DNA of 35,679 bases from Spirosoma endophyticum (GTDB lineage Bacteria; Bacteroidota; Bacteroidia; Cytophagales; Spirosomataceae): NCBI RefSeq assembly GCF_900112365.1, contig NZ_FOLQ01000037.1:1-35679 (forward strand), given 5' to 3'. The notes under the pieces were generated by a model, which made no database searches, was not told the origin of the DNA, and was given only the letters and a program-made list of their open reading frames with translations. Of the stretch, positions 15,368 to 22,765 are shown in pieces. Positions within the stretch are counted from its first letter, which is position 1; every line of letters starts with the position of its first letter. The position numbers were made by a program, and so were the translations under genes.

Positions 15368-15752
15368 TTCGGGTGAGTAAGGGGCTACTTTATAGGTTGT
15401 ATTCGATGGCCCATTCAGAGTAGCAAGCTAGCAAAAATAGAGTTTAGCTAGCCGATAAATCGTCAATAGGCAGTGCTTTTAGTATACTATAAATCTCCCC
15501 ATTTAATGAGCAAATGCATGAACGCTCATTCGTCTCATTTTGGGGAACCTTATTTGAGAATACTCATTTTACAATGGCTGCTTAATCGTCTGTTCGCTGT
15601 CCAGTGGTACAATTCGGCAAGTCGTGTGGTACCGGATACTGTGGCTCGATTCGGAGCACACATTTCCTTTTCGACTACAATAATCTGACGTTTGGCTACA
15701 GTTGTTTTGTAAATGGAGGTGAATTTTGTGCTCCCCAAAAAGACCCAGTAAT
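15368..15752. other. Intergenic region between transporter and amidohydrolase genes
   Basis: Holds the palindromic element at 15532-15560 and, just before it, a 7-bp inverted repeat AATGAGC...GCTCATT around an ATGCAT core (about 15505-15530). No gene is supported. Promoters for both divergent genes should lie here but no clear -7 box was seen. Confidence 0.4.
15532..15560 (+). repeat. GTCTCATTTTGGGG...TGAGAA palindromic element
   Basis: 29 bp, arms GTCTCA and TGAGAA. Nearly the same as 17793-17821 and, inverted, 20196-20224. The three form a subgroup with TTTTGGGGA or TTTTGAGGA in the left half. Confidence 0.6.
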
Positions 15753-16733
15753 ATGAAGCTAATCGCCATCGAAGAACACTTTCTGACTAAAGCCGTCGAG
15801 GATGAGTGGAAAAACGTGGCCGATTCCGACGACCCAACCCACAAATTACATGTCGGCGAGATCGGCAATCGATTACATGAAATCGGCGACACGCGTCTTC
15901 GATTGATGAACGAAACCGGCGTTGACGTGCAGGTACTTTCGCTCACCAGTCCGAGTTTACACAATCTAGGCCCTAATAGTGTACCCCTGGCCAGAGTAAC
16001 GAATGATTACGTGGCGGAAATTGTCAGAAAGACACCCGAACGATTTCAAGGGTTGGCCGCCTTGCCCATGGCGGTGCCCAACCAAGCCGCCAACGAATTA
16101 ACCCGTTCCGTGACCCAGCTTGGCTTAAAAGGTGCGATGGTATGCGGACGAACTCGGGAGAAAAATCTGGACCATCCCGATTATTGGGAACTCTTTGACT
16201 GCGCTCAAACGCTCGGTGTTCCCTTGTTCATCCATCCCCAAATTCCCCAGAAAGCCGTCAGGGATGTTTACTACTCAGGATTTGACGAGCTGACGGACCT
16301 AGCCTTTTCAACATTTGGGCTGGGGTGGCACTACGAAGCGGGTATCCAATTTGTTCGGTTAGTATTAGCCAGGGTATTTGACCGATTTCCCAAGCTGCAA
16401 ATCATCCTCGGCCACTGGGGTGAAGTGATTTTGTTCTACACCGAACGGTTGGCGGCCTTGAACCGAGTCACCAAGCTTGACAAACCCTTTATTGATTACA
16501 TTCGCCAGAATTTGTATGTAACGGCCAGCGGCATGTTCAGCCAGTCTTACTTGCAACGATCCGTTGACATTATCGGAACTGATCGTATCCTTTTTTCGAC
16601 TGACTATCCTTACCAATACCGGCCAGGCCGGGAGGCCCGTACCTTTGTCGAAGCAACTAACTTAAGCCCCGAAGACAAGGAAAAATTTTCATTCGCCAAT
16701 TGGGAACGCTTAACCCGTGTATCTACGAAATGA
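15753..16733 (+). CDS. Amidohydrolase-family decarboxylase (ACMSD / gamma-resorcylate decarboxylase type)
   Basis: 326 residues from the ATG at 15753, chosen because MKLIAIEEHF is the family's N-terminal metal motif (E7 and H9); an ATG-less upstream extension exists. Further ligands are in PLFIHPQIP, IILGHWGE and FSTDYPYQY, matching the His, His and Asp of ACMSD-like enzymes. These zinc or manganese TIM-barrel enzymes decarboxylate hydroxybenzoates or aminocarboxymuconate semialdehyde without a cofactor. GVDVQVLSLTSPS and ERFQGLAALPM are usual for the 2,6-dihydroxybenzoate group. An AraC gene follows 47 bp downstream and is the likely regulator. Substrate is inferred only to the level of aromatic acids. 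Confidence 0.85.
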   Translation: MKLIAIEEHFLTKAVEDEWKNVADSDDPTHKLHVGEIGNRLHEIGDTRLRLMNETGVDVQVLSLTSPSLHNLGPNSVPLARVTNDYVAEIVRKTPERFQGLAALPMAVPNQAANELTRSVTQLGLKGAMVCGRTREKNLDHPDYWELFDCAQTLGVPLFIHPQIPQKAVRDVYYSGFDELTDLAFSTFGLGWHYEAGIQFVRLVLARVFDRFPKLQIILGHWGEVILFYTERLAALNRVTKLDKPFIDYIRQNLYVTASGMFSQSYLQRSVDIIGTDRILFSTDYPYQYRPGREARTFVEATNLSPEDKEKFSFANWERLTRVSTK

Positions 16734-16780
16734 CTAGTTAATCCGGGAACAACACGAAAAATAGGTCTTGACTTTGTCCT

Positions 16781-17701
16781 ATGGAACAACGGCCGATACA
16801 ACATATCAAAACGATCAGCGAATTTCATCGGCTGAGAGGGCTAGCCCAACCCGAGCATCCGCTGCTCAGCGTGGTGGATTATGCAGAAGTGAAACGACCA
16901 GTTGATATTGGCGATGTGAATCTGATGTTTGATTTCTACCAGATTTCGGTGAAACGAGGCATGAACGCTACACTCAAGTACGGCCAGCAGGCCTACGATT
17001 TTGAGGAAGGCGTTATGTTTTTCGCGGCTCCTAATCAAGTCCTCAACATCCAACCCAACAGCCTTTCAACAGCCGATCGTTCAGGCTGGATCTTACTGAT
17101 TCACCCCGATTTCTTTTGGCATACCTCTCTGGCAAAGACGATTAAACAATACGATTTTTTTGGGTATTCGGTGAACGAAGCCTTATGGCTGTCGACTAAA
17201 GAAGAAGCAACCATCAATCGCATTATTGACAATATTAAACAGGAGTATACCACCCCGATTGATGCTTTCAGCAAACAGATAATTATCGACCAGATTGAGA
17301 GTCTGCTTAGTTACTCGAAGCGGTTTTACCATCGTCAATTCATCACCCGGGAACTATCGAATCATCAGCTATTAGCCCAGTTGGACAACCTCTTGACGAG
17401 CTACCTGACTACGGATGATTTGGTTTCCAAAGGCTTGCCAACCGTTCACTATATTGCCGACCAGTTAAACGTGTCGCCAAAATATCTAAGTAACCTACTG
17501 AACGTGTTGATCGGACAAAGCACCCAACAGTATATACATAAGAAGTTGATTGAGCAGGCCAAAGAAAAACTGTCGACCACCACGTTATCGGTCAGTGAAG
17601 TGTCGTATGGGTTGGGCTTCGAACATTCTCAATCGTTTAATAAGTTCTTTAAAGCGAAAACGAATCAGTCGCCGTTGGAATTCAGACGCTCATTCCAGTG
17701 A
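16781..17701 (+). CDS. AraC family transcriptional regulator
   Basis: 306 residues. The ligand domain has LKYGQQAYDFEEGVMFFAAPNQ; the DNA-binding domain has TVHYIADQLNVSPKYLSNLL and SVSEVSYGLGFEHSQSFNKFFKAKT. It is a clear paralogue of the regulator at 10316-11233, with matching segments along the whole length. It probably shares an operon with the amidohydrolase gene, which it may control. Confidence 0.92.
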   Translation: MEQRPIQHIKTISEFHRLRGLAQPEHPLLSVVDYAEVKRPVDIGDVNLMFDFYQISVKRGMNATLKYGQQAYDFEEGVMFFAAPNQVLNIQPNSLSTADRSGWILLIHPDFFWHTSLAKTIKQYDFFGYSVNEALWLSTKEEATINRIIDNIKQEYTTPIDAFSKQIIIDQIESLLSYSKRFYHRQFITRELSNHQLLAQLDNLLTSYLTTDDLVSKGLPTVHYIADQLNVSPKYLSNLLNVLIGQSTQQYIHKKLIEQAKEKLSTTTLSVSEVSYGLGFEHSQSFNKFFKAKTNQSPLEFRRSFQ

Positions 17702-17792
17702 AGGGGCTATTCACCCTTGGTTCTATTGACAGGTAAACTTTCCTCGTTTTTTTAACGTCTCTTTCCAAAAGTAGATTCCTAAAAACATCTTC

Positions 17793-17821
17793 ATCTCATT
17801 TTGGGGAGGGTTTACTGAGAG
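17793..17821 (+). repeat. ATCTCATTTTGGGG...TGAGAG palindromic element
   Basis: 29 bp, close copy of 15532-15560. It sits between the convergent 3' ends of the AraC and FAD-monooxygenase genes. The arms are 5 bp (TCTCA/TGAGA), and it could act as a weak hairpin between them. Confidence 0.55.
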
Positions 17822-17922
17822 TATTTCTTTGGAAGTACCAAGCTTATAGTTTACTATCCACTAGCGGATTGGGGCTAGGATGCGTCAACGTTACTCAGCG
17901 TTGCAGTCCCTTGTTTAGTAAT

Positions 17923-19098
17923 TCACTCCCCGGATGATCCCGTCAATAACTGCACTAACTGCATGGAGGCATTCTGGCTGTGCATCCAGGCCACCGTGTC
18001 CATGGCGACTTGGGCCTCGTCTGAACCCCGGGCCAACATTTGTTTTTCGTAAGTTGCAATAGCCGATTGCGTGTTTAAAAAACTAGGACTGGTCAGGCAT
18101 TCACTTAACTCCAAAGCATCCAGCATAGCTAAGTTTACCCCTTCCCCCGTGGGGGGCGCGATATGAGCGGCATCACCTAGTACCGTAATACTTGACTGCG
18201 CCTCCCAGTGTTGATCAAAAGGCACACAGTATTGGGGACGCACCAGGAACGGTACCCCCGTCTGGTCGAACAACTCAAACCAGACTTGGCCCCAACCCGA
18301 AAATTCGTCTTCGAACCAGGCCGACCGTTGGGTTGGGTCTGAAAAATCGATCCCACTAGCTTTAGCCCAGTTTTCCGGCCGTATAAGGCTCACGTAAAAA
18401 TCGATACTCCCATCGCCTTTAGCCGATACGTGCACATATTTCTCCTCGACATGGGCATAGATTTTTCCGCCTTTCAGCAACTCATACATGGTCGGCGCCC
18501 TGACGGAGGCATTCTCCACGTTACCCTGAAGAATGGTCGTACCAGCGTAAAAAGGGGTAATGGGTGTAATCACTGACCGAACTTTGGAGTTGGCCCCATC
18601 GGCTCCGATAATCAGATCAGCGAAGGCGGTGATGCCATTCTTAAAGGACAATTGCCAGCCATCACCCACTGGCGAGAGATCTACCAACTGCCTGTCCCAA
18701 ACAACGGTATCCGCTTGTAGGGAAGCTACTAAAAGACTGCGTAGATCCGCCCGGTCAATTTCGGGTCGAAACAGAGCATCGCCGAACGCTTTTTCCCCGG
18801 CCTGGTCATGTTCGTCGTAAATAATGTTCCCCTGCTGATCGACCACCCGTCCTTTATCAGCCCCAGGCCGGTAGGTTTCTTCGAACCGCTTCATTAAACC
18901 GGCGGCTTCAATGGCTTTCAGACCAGATTCAACATGCAGGTCGAGCGTAGCCCCCTGCACCCGGATCGCGCTGTTTACATCTCGCTCATAGACGGTAACG
19001 GCAATCCCTTTGGCTTGAAGGAGACGGGCGAGTGTTAGCCCACCAGGACCACCCCCAACGATGGCCACTTGTTTATTGGTAATTACTATCGATTTCAT
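17923..19098 (-). CDS. TetX-like FAD-dependent monooxygenase
   Basis: 391 residues from the ATG at 19098, chosen because the FAD-binding strand QVAIVGGGPGGLTLARLL starts at residue 10; the frame extends 36 codons upstream without such features. VYERD, QGATLDLHVESGLKAIEAAG, the TVVWDRQLVDL segment and LGDAAHIAPPTGEGVN track the TetX / PHBH group through its length, which matches TetX (about 390). These enzymes use NADPH and O2 to hydroxylate a bound substrate. Drug inactivation is not implied, since many homologues act on other aromatics. It is divergent from an AraC gene over 64 bp and likely regulated by it. Confidence 0.86.
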   Translation of the reverse strand: MKSIVITNKQVAIVGGGPGGLTLARLLQAKGIAVTVYERDVNSAIRVQGATLDLHVESGLKAIEAAGLMKRFEETYRPGADKGRVVDQQGNIIYDEHDQAGEKAFGDALFRPEIDRADLRSLLVASLQADTVVWDRQLVDLSPVGDGWQLSFKNGITAFADLIIGADGANSKVRSVITPITPFYAGTTILQGNVENASVRAPTMYELLKGGKIYAHVEEKYVHVSAKGDGSIDFYVSLIRPENWAKASGIDFSDPTQRSAWFEDEFSGWGQVWFELFDQTGVPFLVRPQYCVPFDQHWEAQSSITVLGDAAHIAPPTGEGVNLAMLDALELSECLTSPSFLNTQSAIATYEKQMLARGSDEAQVAMDTVAWMHSQNASMQLVQLLTGSSGE

Positions 19099-19162
19099 GG
19101 AAGCAAAATTAGGCGTATGTTTAGGGGTAAAATAGCTTGTTTCGATCAAAAAATAGTCGCAA

Positions 19163-20125
19163 ATGAAAATTAAGGTAGTAGGTCCCGGTTTTATGGCGGC
19201 CTTCACGGAGGCTACCGGGGCTCGCCTCCGCGGTCGATTTGTCGATATCCCTCCACACCTGGGGGCGGGCTATATTACAGGCTTTCAGTGGGGTAATGAG
19301 CTGCGGATGATGATTCGTCACTACTACTTGAGAGAAGCGGTGGAGATCGATTGGACCAACGAACTGATGCACACCCAGGAGCACATCGTTTTTCGGCTGA
19401 GTGGTATTTTTCCCTCCCTGGTGACTCATAGCCAGCCCGTACCATCCGAGCAGCCGTCTATTTTAATCGCCCGGCAGGCTGTTTCATCGCTGGTGTCAAT
19501 GCCCTCAAATACCAGCTTTGGCAGTGTGACGATTAGCGTTTCCCAAACGTATCTGCGTCAACTTTTTAGTCCTATCGACCATCCCATCGTGAAAACTGTC
19601 CTGGAAGCCGGGGACAACTTTATTTTAGAAACCGGCATATCCTCCTCCATTATCCATGCGGCCAGCGGCATAGTAGAACAACCCGTTCCCGAGAGTCTGG
19701 AACGCCACTACTACAAACTGAAATGCGAAGAACTGCTGTGTTATACCATGGCCTTGTTGATGGAGCGGGAAGCGCTGCCAATGAGTCGAGTGCACATTGA
19801 CGACATCAAAGCCCTTTACGCCGTTAAGCATCAGCTACAAGCCTATCTACATGAAGCACCGGCCATTGCTCTTTTAGCTAGCCAAGCGCACATGAGCGAA
19901 CCCAAGCTGCGTAAGCTTTTCAAGCAAACGTTTGGGAAAGGCGTGTTCGAATACTATCAGTCTATGCGGATGCAAAAAGCGGCTCAGTTACTGAGAGAAA
20001 GCGGGTTGACGGTCTCAGAGGTAGGCTACCAGTTAGGGTTTACAAACCTGAGCCACTTTTGCCGGGTATTTGAGCAGCACATGGGCACCAAACCCAAGAA
20101 ATTTTCAGCTAGGCAAGTGAGCTAG
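19163..20125 (+). CDS. AraC family transcriptional regulator
   Basis: 320 residues. The last 100 carry IALLASQAHMSEPKLRKLFK and TVSEVGYQLGFTNLSHFCRVF, the two AraC helix-turn-helix units, ending MGTKPKKFSAR. The N-terminal 200 residues are not closely like the two paralogues elsewhere in the window and resemble the group in which the sensor domain is poorly conserved. It is divergent from the TetX-like gene. Confidence 0.9.
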   Translation: MKIKVVGPGFMAAFTEATGARLRGRFVDIPPHLGAGYITGFQWGNELRMMIRHYYLREAVEIDWTNELMHTQEHIVFRLSGIFPSLVTHSQPVPSEQPSILIARQAVSSLVSMPSNTSFGSVTISVSQTYLRQLFSPIDHPIVKTVLEAGDNFILETGISSSIIHAASGIVEQPVPESLERHYYKLKCEELLCYTMALLMEREALPMSRVHIDDIKALYAVKHQLQAYLHEAPAIALLASQAHMSEPKLRKLFKQTFGKGVFEYYQSMRMQKAAQLLRESGLTVSEVGYQLGFTNLSHFCRVFEQHMGTKPKKFSARQVS

Positions 20126-20334
20126 CTAAACTGGCACTGAACCAGACGGCCGACTTCTACCGAACATCTGTTATTTAGAATAACCATTCAACTTGTTCTC
20201 ACTAAACGCTCCTCAAAATGAGACATCTTTCACCTAACTTTCTTCACCCTTTCAGTTCATCCACGAACCATAAGTATCAAAAGATAGTTACAGCACTATC
20301 AAATGAGACTACATGCCCTCGTTGGTAGCGCATC
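20126..20334. other. Intergenic region upstream of the toxin-antitoxin pair
   Basis: Carries the inverted palindromic element at 20196-20224, which lies 111 bp before the antitoxin start. Otherwise nothing recognised. Confidence 0.4.
20196..20224 (-). repeat. GTCTCATTTTGAGG...TGAGAA palindromic element (minus strand)
   Basis: 29 bp, arms GTCTCA and TGAGAA on the minus strand, with AGCG in the centre as in the 27-bp copies. Closest to 15532-15560. Confidence 0.55.
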
Positions 20335-20760
20335 ATGGCAACGCAAGCTCCTGCTTACAGTAGCGAACAAAACCCCTTCCCTCAGCCCCTAACGGCTCTT
20401 CAACTCATTGACCGCTCTCGCCAGGGACTAATGGGCACTGAGGCCGGACGCATTGCCGGGTTACTAGGAGTTACCGATAAGGAGATGGCTGGGTTACTCA
20501 ATCAGTCTGTGGCTACTTTCCATAGACAGGCTAAGGCTGGGCGACTCGATGCCTCCACCTCCGAAAAGCTGCTGCTACTGGGTCGATTGGCTGGCTATGG
20601 AGCAACCGTTTTCCAGGACCAAGGCAAGTTTAACCGCTGGTTGCGTCGACCCTTACGGCTGTTGGGGGATCGGTCTCCCTTAGATCTGCTGGATAGTCCC
20701 ACTGGTGTCCAGTTAATCGAAGACATCTTGGGGCGGATTGACTATGGCGTCTTCAGCTAA
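20335..20760 (+). CDS. Xre/MbcA/ParS-type antitoxin (DUF2384) of a RES toxin
   Basis: 141 residues. An Xre-like N-terminal helix-turn-helix (TALQLIDRSRQGLMGTEAG, then LLGVTDKEMAGLLNQSVATF) is followed by the toxin-binding C-terminal domain, with FNRWLRRPLRLLGDRSPLDL, a G near the end and ILGRIDYGVFS. In the RES-Xre system the antitoxin binds and blocks the toxin and represses the shared promoter. It overlaps the toxin start by one base (TAATG), the usual gene order. Confidence 0.9.
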   Translation: MATQAPAYSSEQNPFPQPLTALQLIDRSRQGLMGTEAGRIAGLLGVTDKEMAGLLNQSVATFHRQAKAGRLDASTSEKLLLLGRLAGYGATVFQDQGKFNRWLRRPLRLLGDRSPLDLLDSPTGVQLIEDILGRIDYGVFS

Positions 20761-21251
20761 TGGCCATCACTCTGTATCGTATCCAAACCGACGCGCATCG
20801 TGACAGCATCCTGGAGGGCATAGGCGCTAAGCTACGGGGTGGGCGCTGGAATGCTAAAGGACGGCCTATGGTCTACACGGCAACTACCCCTGAGCTATGT
20901 TTTCTGGAGTACATGGTGCATCTGGATGGTACGCCTTTAGCGGACCTGCCTCCGTTGATTTTATGTGAAATTGCCGTACCCGACCACTCCATAAGCTTTG
21001 TAAGCTTGGAAGAACTGCCTCTTGGCTGGGATGATCCCTATGCTACCCCAGTAGGCTTACCGCTTTTTGCTGACCAGCAGTTCGAGCGCTATAAGTGCTT
21101 ATGTTTGGCCTTGCCTTCAGCTGTCGTTCCTCTGTCACCTTCCCGCAATGTATTGTTAGATCCCTTACGGGCTCAGCGTAGCGAGTGCCACGTTCTATCG
21201 ATTCAGCCTTACCCAATTGATCCACGTTTACCAACGGCGGCCTTAGCCTAA
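20760..21251 (+). CDS. RES domain toxin (NAD+-degrading)
   Basis: 163 residues, standard RES length. GGRWNAKGRPMVYTATTPEL and LEYMVHLDG contain the conserved Arg, Tyr and Glu of the family's active site; LILCEIAVPD and the S-P-S-R-N-VLLDP segment are also typical. RES toxins degrade NAD+, by phosphorolysis in MbcT, and stop growth until the antitoxin is restored. The gene begins within the stop codon of the antitoxin, so translation is coupled. Both partners look intact. Confidence 0.9.
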   Translation: MAITLYRIQTDAHRDSILEGIGAKLRGGRWNAKGRPMVYTATTPELCFLEYMVHLDGTPLADLPPLILCEIAVPDHSISFVSLEELPLGWDDPYATPVGLPLFADQQFERYKCLCLALPSAVVPLSPSRNVLLDPLRAQRSECHVLSIQPYPIDPRLPTAALA

Positions 21252-21316
21252 GTACCAGGGTATTTTTGGTAATATTTTTTTATAAGCTAGTGTTAGCCGT
21301 CGCTTTAAAAGGGCGT

Positions 21317-21847
21317 TTAATGGAACGAACCAAGGGCAGGCACAAAGGCGTAGAGAGCCGGATCTAACACCTCTTTATCTTTAATGGCACTCTGACGCAT
21401 GGTGCCTTCATACTGGTATCCTGCCTTTTCCAAAACCCGCATCGAAGCAGGGTTTCGCAGGTAGGGAACCGCGTATAAACGCGTGAGCTCGAAGCGTCTA
21501 AAGGCATAAGCTGTAAAAGCAATTAATGCCTCACTAATGATTCCCTTTCCCCAATAGGCTCTTCCCAGCCAATAGCCTACTTCGGCCGAGCAGCGCTGAA
21601 TATCCTCGCCCAAGATCAAACCAATACCCCCTACTGCTTTCCCATTGATGGCGATAGCAAAGTTGGTTTCAGGTTGAACCCCTATCGCAAAGGTTACCCA
21701 ATCGGCCGCATCAGTTGCCGTATAGGGATAGGGAAAGCGATCCCGAAGGTTCAACCAGATTTCTTTGTCGTTGGCATAATCAGCTAAGTTCAGGGCGTCA
21801 CTTTCTTGCCAAGACCGAATAGTAAATGTGGTGCAATCAATAGTCAT
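21317..21847 (-). CDS. GNAT N-acetyltransferase, RimJ/RimL type
   Basis: 176 residues from the ATG at 21847, chosen because FTIRSWQESDALNLADYAN follows immediately; 29 extra codons upstream cover a GC-rich hairpin and look non-coding. ERCSAEVGYW-like AEVGYWLGRAYWGKGIISEA is the acetyl-CoA-binding motif, and NPASMRVLEKAGYQYEGTM closes the fold. Such proteins acetylate N-termini or small amines. The substrate is unknown, and it stands alone. Confidence 0.9.
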   Translation of the reverse strand: MTIDCTTFTIRSWQESDALNLADYANDKEIWLNLRDRFPYPYTATDAADWVTFAIGVQPETNFAIAINGKAVGGIGLILGEDIQRCSAEVGYWLGRAYWGKGIISEALIAFTAYAFRRFELTRLYAVPYLRNPASMRVLEKAGYQYEGTMRQSAIKDKEVLDPALYAFVPALGSFH

Positions 21848-21879
21848 GGTGGAGATTTCAGTGCTCTTGACCAGCGGCC

Positions 21880-21905
21880 CCGCTCCGGCGTACCCGCCGG
21901 AGCGG
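21880..21905. repeat. 11-bp perfect GC-rich hairpin upstream of the GNAT gene
   Basis: CCGCTCCGGCG (21880-21890) and CGCCGGAGCGG (21895-21905) with a TACC loop, 33 nt upstream of the GNAT start. It may be a REP-like element or a structured leader. No T-run follows on either strand. Confidence 0.6.
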
Positions 21906-22045
21906 CCGATTTCGTAGCAAATTGACCGCGCCATGGCGGACCGTTGGTTAACCCCCCCTAGAATTTCCAGTTAAGCCACTACCCATGGAGGTAAAAGTAA
22001 GAATTCCAGAATTCGATCTACCCCAACAGAATCTGTACAGGTAAG

Positions 22046-22627
22046 TTATCTTCGTAAAGCCAGGTTCTTTTTAATCCGGCTCAATGTCTCCGGCGCGATA
22101 CCAAGGTAAGAGGCAATGAGGTTTTGAGGCACGCGTTCTATCATCTTTGGATTTGATTCAGCCAACTGGACGTACTTTTCTTCGGCGGTGTGGGTGATCG
22201 AACTCATCAACCGACGTTCTTTGGTAACAATACTATTTTGATAAAGTATACGGAAATAACGGTCCATGATTGGTACGGCAATCGGTAAGGCTTCATAATC
22301 TGCCCGCGATATCATCAACAATTCTGAATCTTCAATCGCATCAATATTGAATACGGCCGGATCACCCGTTAGAAAACTATTGAAATCGGATAACCACCAC
22401 CCTTCCCAACCAATTACACTCATGTGCTCCTCGCCTTTGTCATCCACATTATACGTACGAAGTAGTCCTTTGGCTATAAAGGTCAGATGCTTGCACACAT
22501 CACCTTCTTGCAACAGATACTGCCGCTTTCTTAACTTTTTGGGAATAAAAAAGGTCTTTATTGATTCTCTATCCTCACCGGTCAGGGAAACCTTCTCTTG
22601 AATGTGTTGAAAAAGCACGTCAATCAT
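22046..22627 (-). CDS. Crp/Fnr family regulator with an FNR-type recognition helix
   Basis: 193 residues. The cyclic-nucleotide-binding-like beta barrel spans about 20-115 (LLQEGDVCKHLTFIAKGLLR); no Cys cluster for an FeS centre is present, and the cAMP-binding PRSA motif is missing, so the ligand is unknown. The C-terminal helix-turn-helix reads LIASYLGIAPETLSRIKKNL. Its E-T-L-S-R matches FNR's E-T-I-S-R, whose Glu, Ser and Arg read TTGAT. The gene is divergent from a PRISE reductase, and two TTGAT/TTGAC palindromes lie between them. Confidence 0.88.
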   Translation of the reverse strand: MIDVLFQHIQEKVSLTGEDRESIKTFFIPKKLRKRQYLLQEGDVCKHLTFIAKGLLRTYNVDDKGEEHMSVIGWEGWWLSDFNSFLTGDPAVFNIDAIEDSELLMISRADYEALPIAVPIMDRYFRILYQNSIVTKERRLMSSITHTAEEKYVQLAESNPKMIERVPQNLIASYLGIAPETLSRIKKNLALRR

Positions 22628-22663
22628 AGCTTAATCGATTAATGTCGATAAAGGTAGAAACGC

Positions 22664-22700
22664 TTGATGCAGATCAACGGCATTACTTGACCCAGGTCAA
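22664..22700. promoter_or_regulatory. Two FNR-like boxes between the Crp/Fnr regulator and the PRISE gene
   Basis: TTGAT-GCAG-ATCAA at 22664-22677 is a perfect FNR consensus palindrome. TTGACC-CA-GGTCAA at 22687-22700 is a second perfect palindrome, its centre 23 bp away, about two helical turns. A further palindrome TTAATCGATTAA sits at 22631-22642. Confidence 0.65.
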
Positions 22701-22722
22701 TCTCCATACCTTTTGCGCCTGT

Positions 22723-22730
22723 TAGCTTTG
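22723..22730 (+). promoter_or_regulatory. -7 promoter box of the PRISE gene (TAGCTTTG)
   Basis: Fits TAnnTTTG, 36 nt upstream of the ATG at 22766. The FNR-like boxes lie upstream, in a place suitable for activation. Confidence 0.4.
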
Positions 22731-22765
22731 CAACAGTACAAAGTAAGGATTCAGAAATAGAATTT

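Noticed and set aside
15473..15964. Frames on both strands before the amidohydrolase
   Set aside because: They overlap the palindromic element or the N-terminus of the amidohydrolase and show no protein pattern.
17923..19098. Tetracycline-resistance gene tet(X)
   Set aside because: Similar in layout, but the family holds many non-drug enzymes and substrate residues could not be compared.
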